DNA of 64,000 nt. Origin: Paenibacillus tyrphae. Lineage in GTDB: Bacteria > Bacillota > Bacilli > Paenibacillales > NBRC-103111. The notes beneath the pieces were generated by a model. The model had not been told where the DNA came from and did not search any database. It worked only from the letters and a program-made list of their open reading frames with translations. The DNA is taken from positions 62,001 to 126,000 of the forward strand of contig NZ_BSDJ01000003.1 in the NCBI RefSeq assembly GCF_027925525.1. Reading direction: 5' to 3'. Below are positions 59,732-64,000 of the stretch, one piece after another. Positions within the stretch are counted from its first letter, which is position 1, and each line of letters opens with the position of its first letter. Made by a program: the position numbers and the translations under genes.

Positions 59732-59853
59732 TCATTTTAGTCTTAGAAGAAGTATCTGATCTAAACGTTGATTGCACGTACCACCTCCTTTTCAGAGAAT
59801 GAACCTTTTTTTCGGAACCAAAAGCTGCGCAACTTCCTGATTTCCGTTTTCAT
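59732..59853 (-). pseudogene. frameshifted Spo0E-like phosphatase gene
   Basis: ATG AAA ACG at 59853 opens MKTEIRKLRSFWF and continues KGSFSEKEVVRAI before a stop. Removing one frame step at the GTGGTAC region gives NQRLDQILLLRLK, the SQxLD motif of Spo0E phosphatases. Aligned to the intact copy at 62320-62487 it lacks one base, leaving a disrupted frame. The ribosome site (AAAGGAGGTGGTAC) before GTG CAA TCA is incidental. It lies directly upstream of the bacteriocin gene and under the shared promoter element. Confidence 0.6.
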
Positions 59854-59879
59854 TTGTGTTCATTCTCGCCCCCCCTCGA

Positions 59880-59940
59880 ATCAATAATAATACTTATTTT
59901 CCATTTTAAGGGTTTTTTGATTTTTGAAAATTTTTTCGCA
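59880..59940 (-). promoter_or_regulatory. duplicated promoter element, bacteriocin side
   Basis: On the minus strand this holds ACCCTTAAAATGGAAAA...ATTATTAT, near-identical in layout to 62523-62582 before the intact Spo0E gene. A candidate -35 TTAAAA and -10 TATTGA are 17 bp apart, and the equivalents in the other copy are TTAATA and TATAGA. Both copies are preceded by an A/T tract. It is probably the promoter for the bacteriocin transcript. Confidence 0.55.
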
Positions 59941-59942
59941 AT

Positions 59943-59973
59943 AAAAAAAGCATTCTGATCATCAGAATGCTTT
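59943..59973 (-). terminator. terminator of the TPR regulator gene
   Basis: AAAGCATTCTGATCATCAGAATGCTTT is a perfect palindrome followed on the minus strand by TTTTATTG. Confidence 0.9.
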
Positions 59974-60014
59974 AGACATAATTCTATTGAAATCCGATCT
60001 GGCGTTTTGCGCAG

Positions 60015-61340
60015 CTAAACCACCCAAAGCCTGATCGATTCGTAATACTGGATTTGAGTTTCGGAAGCGTAACTCCGATGCTTCTCAAATAAAGCGACGC
60101 AGCGGGCCAAGTCCTCGTATCGCTTCATCTTCAAGCATAGCGAAATGCAGAATATCGTTTCCTTCATCCCGTTTTCATAGCGTTCTTTCGTAAACTCATA
60201 AACGGCTCTATGATAACAAAACCAAAGATATCTGCGTGAATTAATTAGATCGTCTAAAAAACAATCGAATTGGCTGATCGCGTCAGTAAAGCGATGCAGA
60301 ACGTGATCGATACAAAAGCCGTGGGTATTCGCCGATTTTACAATCGTCTCCAAACCGGACAAAAGCCGGTCAAGGCTCTCCAGGTAATCCACGTATTCAC
60401 CCAGAATGCCGTCATTGCCCATCAATACTTCAAGCGTGTAAAGATTCGCCTGCGCGTAAACTTTAAATCTTTCGACATCTTGCCAGCCGGACTCGTTAAG
60501 AGGCTCAAACCAACTAAGATCGGCATAATGCTGGACAACTGTTTTCGCTTCTTGGTAAAGCCCTCTTTTCTCCAATACAGCACCCTCAAATAATAAACCC
60601 ATGCCAAAGTAATAAACCAAGTGACGCTCTACCGATACTTCTTCCACCATTTTTAGCTTATAGAGAATCAGGCTTAGTTCCGAAAGCTCTTGTGCAAACC
60701 GCTCGACTTCATTCCATTTCTCCAACGAGTAACAAACCTTAGCCAACTTCAAAAGAGCCGCAAGCTGGAGATATTCCGGTAATCGTCTTCGAAAAGGCTC
60801 AAATTGAATAACCGATTTCCAGTTCTTCTCTTCATCCGTACCTTGAGCAATTAGAAATAGCCGATATTGGCTTATCGCCATAAACTCGGAAAAATTGTCT
60901 TTGTTATTGTCGACCACCAGTTGATAAAAGCGCGCCGACTCCCCCAGCCTCCCGTTCTCGAAAAGCTTCTCCGCCGCAGCAAAGATAATGGACATGTTCT
61001 TGGGGTTATCGAGAATCTTGGAAACCACTGGTTCAATACAATCCACTCGGCCAGTCTCTGCACATCGCACCAGATACGGGATCAAGCGCGGCCGGGACAA
61101 TTTATTGTCCGAAATGCATTCTTCTGTGTACAGCTCGTACAGCCATCCAGGGGGCTTCCCAAAAACTTCTGCCAGAGCGTCCAAATGACCGATTGTCATG
61201 GCACGAGACCGGCCATTTAACACCATGCTCAAATTTCCGGCGTTAATCCCCGTCAGTTCGGCTACTTTATTTAGGCTGTAGCCATGCAGCTTCATCTGGT
61301 CTTCGATTTCCAGCCGCAAAGAGCGATTATCCATCCGCAC
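60015..61340 (-). CDS. XRE-type regulator with TPR-like helical repeats (RRNPP-like)
   Basis: A 441-residue protein: an N-terminal XRE helix-turn-helix (about 3-65, SLNKVAELTGINAGNLSMVL), then a helical-repeat region (about 85-440) with TPR-like pairs such as FENGRLGESARFYQLVVDNN. This layout is that of peptide-pheromone receptors (PlcR, NprR, Rgg, AimR). A paralogue runs off the right edge (63697-64000) with about 45-50% identity over the shared C-terminus. GTG 61340 sits 7 bp after GGAGG, better than ATG 61334. No Phr-like gene follows this copy. It lies just upstream of the bacteriocin promoter and may control it. Confidence 0.75.
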   Translation of the reverse strand: MRMDNRSLRLEIEDQMKLHGYSLNKVAELTGINAGNLSMVLNGRSRAMTIGHLDALAEVFGKPPGWLYELYTEECISDNKLSRPRLIPYLVRCAETGRVDCIEPVVSKILDNPKNMSIIFAAAEKLFENGRLGESARFYQLVVDNNKDNFSEFMAISQYRLFLIAQGTDEEKNWKSVIQFEPFRRRLPEYLQLAALLKLAKVCYSLEKWNEVERFAQELSELSLILYKLKMVEEVSVERHLVYYFGMGLLFEGAVLEKRGLYQEAKTVVQHYADLSWFEPLNESGWQDVERFKVYAQANLYTLEVLMGNDGILGEYVDYLESLDRLLSGLETIVKSANTHGFCIDHVLHRFTDAISQFDCFLDDLINSRRYLWFCYHRAVYEFTKERYENGMKETIFCISLCLKMKRYEDLARCVALFEKHRSYASETQIQYYESIRLWVV

Positions 61341-61450
61341 GGAACACCCTCCCCTAAATCTATAAAACCATACTACCATAACAGGGAATTAACATAAAAT
61401 AACAGGTGAATAAAAATTTCCTAGTATCAAATCTGGTAAATTCTTTTCAC

Positions 61451-61490
61451 AAAAAGTAACCTTGATGGGCAAATGCCAGTCAAGGTTACT
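61451..61490 (-). terminator. terminator of the HEAT-repeat gene
   Basis: AGTAACCTTGA and TCAAGGTTACT form a perfect 11-bp stem, followed on the minus strand by TTTTTG. Confidence 0.9.
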
Positions 61491-62010
61491 AGGGTATGGC
61501 TGCTTCGATTTTAGATTCATTCAGAGCTTCTAGAATGAGATCAATAACGTCTGGATCTTCTTCTTTTTCCAGAACTCCCGTTAATACGCCAATAATCCTG
61601 TCATCCTCGATTTGGGATAGGGCGGTTACAGCTGCGCACCTAATATCGGGGTCAGGGTCTCTTAACAGATTGGTGAGAGGTGCAATTAAGCTTGGATTCG
61701 GGAAAGATGCAGCGATATGCGAGCACCAATACCTGACTCCGGTATGTTCACTTTTTAAAGCCGAAATTAAATGCGGAAGCACTTGCTCTACCGAAAACTT
61801 CATTAGCACGTCTTCAATCAGCTGATATACCCCGAAGCCGCTGCCTTCGCCAAACGAATTTAGAAATAATGGAATGCATTGAGGATCGGGATGATTTAAA
61901 AAGTGCACCCTCACGTCGTTATACTTTTGGATGACTTCGAATTTCGCCTCGGTATCTCTTGAAAAGGGCTGATTGTTTTTCAAAAACATAATGGCTTGTG
62001 CGGAATTCAT
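61489..62010 (-). CDS. HEAT-repeat protein
   Basis: A 173-residue alpha-helical protein with HEAT/armadillo-like repeats from about residue 75: VLPHLISALKSEHTGVRYWC, LTNLLRDPDPDIRCAAVTAL and GVLTGVLEKEEDPDVIDLIL. Such small HEAT proteins act as scaffolds or as immunity proteins of polymorphic toxins. No toxin is seen here. ATG 62010 lies 14 bp after AGGAGG. It follows the 84-residue gene at 62073 and is probably co-transcribed with it and the Spo0E-like gene. Confidence 0.7.
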   Translation of the reverse strand: MNSAQAIMFLKNNQPFSRDTEAKFEVIQKYNDVRVHFLNHPDPQCIPLFLNSFGEGSGFGVYQLIEDVLMKFSVEQVLPHLISALKSEHTGVRYWCSHIAASFPNPSLIAPLTNLLRDPDPDIRCAAVTALSQIEDDRIIGVLTGVLEKEEDPDVIDLILEALNESKIEAAIP

Positions 62011-62072
62011 TTATTTAGTCGAATCCTCCTAAAGATCCAAAAATCTGCTCAAGACTTGTTTGAATCGTTATA

Positions 62073-62327
62073 TTAGTGGTCCGTTTTATTTTTCTTGCGA
62101 AATAAGAGCCGCTCGCGCAAAATAGTTTCAATCTGCTCGCTGCTATAGCCAAACTCAGCCAGCATTTTGGCTGTAACTCCGGCATTCGCCCTCGCCCTGC
62201 TTTCAGCATCATGTAAATCCTTGATGCCGTAGAGTCTCTCAAAGATAGCGCCAATCCGGGCAAGATAGAGAATCCGTTCCTCGCTCTCCCCGTCCAGTAA
62301 ATAATCATGTGTCACTGTATCATCCAC
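62073..62327 (-). CDS. 84-residue protein coupled to the Spo0E-like gene, unrecognised
   Basis: The start is GTG 62327, overlapping the Spo0E-like stop by 8 bp, which implies translational coupling. It is an acidic helical protein (LDGESEERILYLARIGAIFE, ...AKMLAEFGYSSEQIETILRE) ending in a basic FRKKNKTDH. No family recognised. It may partner the Spo0E-like phosphatase or belong with the HEAT protein. Confidence 0.6.
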   Translation of the reverse strand: MDDTVTHDYLLDGESEERILYLARIGAIFERLYGIKDLHDAESRARANAGVTAKMLAEFGYSSEQIETILRERLLFRKKNKTDH

Positions 62328-62487
62328 ACACTTTCAGTTTAGAAGACTTTTGAGCCATGAGAATGTACCGGTCCAGACGTTGACTTAGCTGTACCACCTC
62401 CTCGTGCGATAATGAACCTTTCTCCTCAACCAATCGCACTAACTGCTGACGAAGCTGTCTGATTTTCTGTTCTAGCTTCATACTCAT
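62320..62487 (-). CDS. Spo0E-family aspartyl-phosphate phosphatase
   Basis: A 55-residue protein with the two-helix Spo0E fold and the signature SHEEVVQLSQRLDRYILMAQ. The SQxLD motif carries the aspartate that dephosphorylates Spo0A-P, delaying sporulation. The frame starts MSMKLEQKIRQL; ATG 62487 or 62481 may be used. A decayed copy with the same upstream region lies at 59732-59853. It is followed by an overlapping 84-residue gene. The size is typical of small Spo0E-like proteins. Confidence 0.8.
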   Translation of the reverse strand: MSMKLEQKIRQLRQQLVRLVEEKGSLSHEEVVQLSQRLDRYILMAQKSSKLKVCG

Positions 62488-62522
62488 ACATTATCCACCA
62501 TCCTTATCCACGACTCCTTATC

Positions 62523-62582
62523 TCTATAATAATGCCGTTTTTCCATATTAAGGGTCTTAGAATTTGAGAAATATTTTTTTCG
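62523..62582 (-). promoter_or_regulatory. duplicated promoter element, Spo0E side
   Basis: The minus-strand copy of the element at 59880-59940, with candidate -35 TTAATA and -10 TATAGA 17 bp apart, preceding the intact Spo0E-like gene. The rest of 62583-62755 holds no convincing gene; a plus-strand 68-codon frame there has no ribosome site and no protein-like composition. Confidence 0.55.
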
Positions 62583-62755
62583 ACAAAAAATGCATTTCGA
62601 ACTGCTTACCTATGCTATTTGCTGTGCAGATAAAGAAAATGTATAGGGAAGGATCATTATACCTCTTACATATAATTAACCACGGGACCGTTAATAATCC
62701 CAACAGCAGCCGAGTTTTATTCACCGTTAGCCGAATGTTGAAATGTGCTCATAAG

Positions 62756-62782
62756 AAAACCGCCCGTTGAAAAGGCGGTTAT
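62756..62782 (-). terminator. terminator of the small membrane protein gene
   Basis: AACCGCC and GGCGGTT form a 7-bp stem around CGTTGAAAA, and the minus strand continues TTTTC. Confidence 0.75.
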
Positions 62783-62810
62783 ATCAAGTACATGTTCAGT
62801 TTTATATTTT

Positions 62811-62996
62811 TTATTTCGCCTGCTTAAAGGACGAAATAATTAGCGATCCTATAAACCAAAAGGCACCGCCCACGATTCCCGCTAGCATTGAAATATCTTT
62901 ATCCATAAAGTAATGTGCGGCCATCCCAAAAATTGCAAATGACAATCCCCCTGCTGCAGCGTTAATAATCGGCACAGCCTCACATCCAATCACCAA
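62811..62996 (-). CDS. 61-residue two-span membrane protein, unrecognised
   Basis: TTG 62996 (or GTG 62993) overlaps the GNAT stop codon, so translation is coupled. Two hydrophobic segments (about 8-28 and 37-55) with Gly-rich packing, AAAGGLSFAIFGMAA and MLAGIVGGAFWFIGS, joined by a short acidic loop (MDKDIS), and a Lys tail. No family recognised. Confidence 0.55.
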   Translation of the reverse strand: MVIGCEAVPIINAAAGGLSFAIFGMAAHYFMDKDISMLAGIVGGAFWFIGSLIISSFKQAK

Positions 62997-63448
62997 TGTT
63001 TTTCCATCGCTTCTTCACATCGAGCAAATCCATTTCTTGTATAAAACGGGACACTGTCGCTACTGGGCCAAACGATAAGAAATTCAACCCCATTCTCTTT
63101 TGACCACTTTTCCATAGCGGAATGAATCTCTGTTCCGATACCTTGACTTCGAAAAGCAGGGTGAGTATAGACATTGGTAACATAGCCGTAATACGGGTCT
63201 GGAGATTTCCCCGGCCTTGGTACTTTATGTATTAACTGTAGATACATGTGCGAAACTATACTTTTTTCAACTTCCGCCACCCATATGTACCAATCTCCAC
63301 TTCCCATAGCTTTGACCAAAAATTCACGACAAATAGGGTAAAACTCCTCGAAATTAACCGTACTGGTATGCTCCTCTTCCGAGAAATCCCAACGCATCCG
63401 AACAAGTTCATCTACATCGTCTAATGTAGCTAATCGTACAATAGCCAT
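62990..63448 (-). CDS. GNAT-family N-acetyltransferase
   Basis: A 152-residue single GNAT domain. VTNVYTHPAFRSQGIGTEIH holds the acetyl-CoA loop (Q-G-I-G-T), and the end has SVPFYTRNGFARCEEAMEKH. ATG 63448 follows GAGAGGA; the longer frame to 63517 has no good site. The substrate is unknown. It lies between the Phr-like gene and the small membrane protein on the same strand, with a terminator separating it from the former. Confidence 0.85.
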   Translation of the reverse strand: MAIVRLATLDDVDELVRMRWDFSEEEHTSTVNFEEFYPICREFLVKAMGSGDWYIWVAEVEKSIVSHMYLQLIHKVPRPGKSPDPYYGYVTNVYTHPAFRSQGIGTEIHSAMEKWSKENGVEFLIVWPSSDSVPFYTRNGFARCEEAMEKHW

Positions 63449-63516
63449 ACGCTCGTTCCTCTCGATATGTTCTTGAACATCGGTTATCAACATAATGGAA
63501 TAATAAGCTTTTAACA

Positions 63517-63549
63517 AGAAAGCACCCCAAGAGTAACTGGGATGCTTTA
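63517..63549 (-). terminator. terminator after the Phr-like peptide gene
   Basis: AAAGCATCCCA and TGGGGTGCTTT pair on the minus strand with one or two mismatches, followed by CTTGTT. It ends the regulator-peptide transcript before the GNAT gene. Confidence 0.7.
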
Positions 63550-63574
63550 TCTAAAGCTTAGTATTGAAATAGTT

Positions 63575-63700
63575 CTAAAAATCCACACCATGAGTAAGCG
63601 CTTTAATAATCAACTCACCGGGGCTTGATATCTGGAGATGATCGACCAACCCACTAAACAACCCGAAACATAAAACTAGAGTCAGTAAAATTTTTTTCAC
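63575..63700 (-). CDS. 41-residue Phr-like secreted signalling peptide precursor
   Basis: GTG 63700 overlaps the TGA of the TPR regulator (GTGA), with AGAGAGGAGGTG 10 bp before it inside that gene. The peptide has a Lys-Lys start, a hydrophobic core (ILLTLVLCFGLFSGLV), then a polar tail ending KALTHGVDF. This is the size, layout and position of Phr/NprX/PapR pheromone precursors, which are exported, trimmed to 5-10 residues from the C-terminal part and re-imported to bind the TPR regulator. The mature peptide cannot be fixed by sequence. Confidence 0.65.
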   Translation of the reverse strand: MKKILLTLVLCFGLFSGLVDHLQISSPGELIIKALTHGVDF

Positions 63701-64000
63701 TTTCTATACACCTCCTCTCTTATAACCGTTGCTTGGTAATCCTTAATTTGTCGCTTTGATGCATATCCTCGATACTTTTCAAATAAGGAAACACACCGGG
63801 CAAAATCCTCATGTCGGTTCATTTCTTTAGCCAAACTAATGCAACGTAAAATTTCATCAATTCCTTGTTCGATTTTCTCATTCCTGAACTCATAAACCGC
63901 TTTATGATAGCGAAACCAAAGATGTCTCCCGGAATTAATTAAATCGTTGTCAAAAGAATCGAAACGGGTAATAGACTTGGAAAAACGTTGTAGTATTGGA
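63697..64000 (-). CDS. C-terminal part of a second RRNPP-like TPR regulator (gene continues past the window)
   Basis: The minus frame reads PILQRFSKSITRFDSFDNDL from the window edge, then INSGRHLWFRYHKAVYEFRN and RYGYASKRQIKDY-type text to a stop at 63697-63699. It aligns with the end of the 60015-61340 regulator (LINSRRYLWFCYHRAVYEF, then KHRSYASETQIQYYESIR). The N-terminal HTH lies outside the window. Its last codons contain the ribosome site of the overlapping Phr-like gene. Confidence 0.7.
   Translation of the reverse strand, partial: PILQRFSKSITRFDSFDNDLINSGRHLWFRYHKAVYEFRNEKIEQGIDEILRCISLAKEMNRHEDFARCVSLFEKYRGYASKRQIKDYQATVIREEVYRK

Noticed and set aside
59766-59792. GTG-initiated 20-codon peptide with a perfect GGAGG before the bacteriocin gene
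   Set aside because: The GGAGG and codons align with the Spo0E coding sequence of the intact copy, so they are better read as part of the frameshifted Spo0E remnant.
62564-62770. 68-codon plus-strand frame
   Set aside because: No ribosome binding site, and it runs through a terminator stem of the opposite strand.

Overview
The window looks like a chromosomal segment of a spore-forming, moderately high-GC member of the Paenibacillaceae (Paenibacillus or a close relative). The signs are Bacillus-type gene sets (yjlC-ndh, lplJ, pdaA, the frl operon, katA with a PerR-like regulator, Spo0E-like proteins), strong GGAGG ribosome binding sites, GTG/TTG starts, an SLH-domain surface protein and cohesin/dockerin modules. 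Most of it reads as core or niche-adaptation genes. The last 8.5 kb (about 55.2-64.0 kb) is clearly more AT-rich and looks like an accessory island. I see no rRNA genes, CRISPR arrays or intact insertion sequences.

Layout. 0-8.8 kb: a YceI-like protein behind two palindromes; an ABC-F ATPase behind a leader-peptide/terminator attenuator; an AraC regulator fused to a siderophore-binding domain; and a Fur-boxed operon of nitroreductase, two FecCD permeases and a binding lipoprotein. 8.9-12.3 kb: gluQ, its substrate tRNA-Asp, and the yjlC-ndh respiratory operon with a possible Rex site. 12.3-18 kb: a cohesin/dockerin surface protein, a TetR regulator and flavodoxin-fold reductase sharing one operator, and a DHA2 drug exporter. 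18.2-24.5 kb: a preQ1-I riboswitch controlling a VUT/YhhQ queuosine-precursor transporter, a c-type cytochrome lipoprotein, lipoate ligase, a double GNAT protein, a LuxR-type regulator and a Bcr/CflA exporter with a short upstream ORF. 24.7-30.4 kb: a 1783-residue SLH-anchored SGNH esterase followed by a stranded dockerin fragment. 30.7-39.1 kb: a potassium channel, a nitroreductase, a two-component system, a SUKH-like protein, then a PerR-like regulator, an OmpR-type protein and catalase, with one operator shared by regulator and catalase.

39.2-45.2 kb is a complete fructosamine (Amadori product) operon, frlR divergent from frlB-O-N-M-D, with a 12-bp-arm inverted operator and intercistronic hairpins. 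A frameshifted sugar-binding protein, PdaA and a DUF2294 protein follow. 48.5-55.1 kb is an operon joining a PotABCD-type ABC transporter to a nucleoside hydrolase and an adenine deaminase, apparently a purine nucleoside or purine salvage unit.

55.2-64.0 kb (all minus strand) is the most unusual part. It holds a lactococcin-972-like bacteriocin with its membrane protein and ATPase, several tiny membrane proteins, two paralogous XRE-TPR (RRNPP-type) regulators, a 41-residue Phr-like peptide gene overlapping the end of one of them, and two Spo0E-like genes. One Spo0E-like gene is intact. The other is frameshifted, and its promoter region is conserved in front of the bacteriocin gene. I infer a duplicated, peptide-signalling and sporulation-linked module that gained bacteriocin production.
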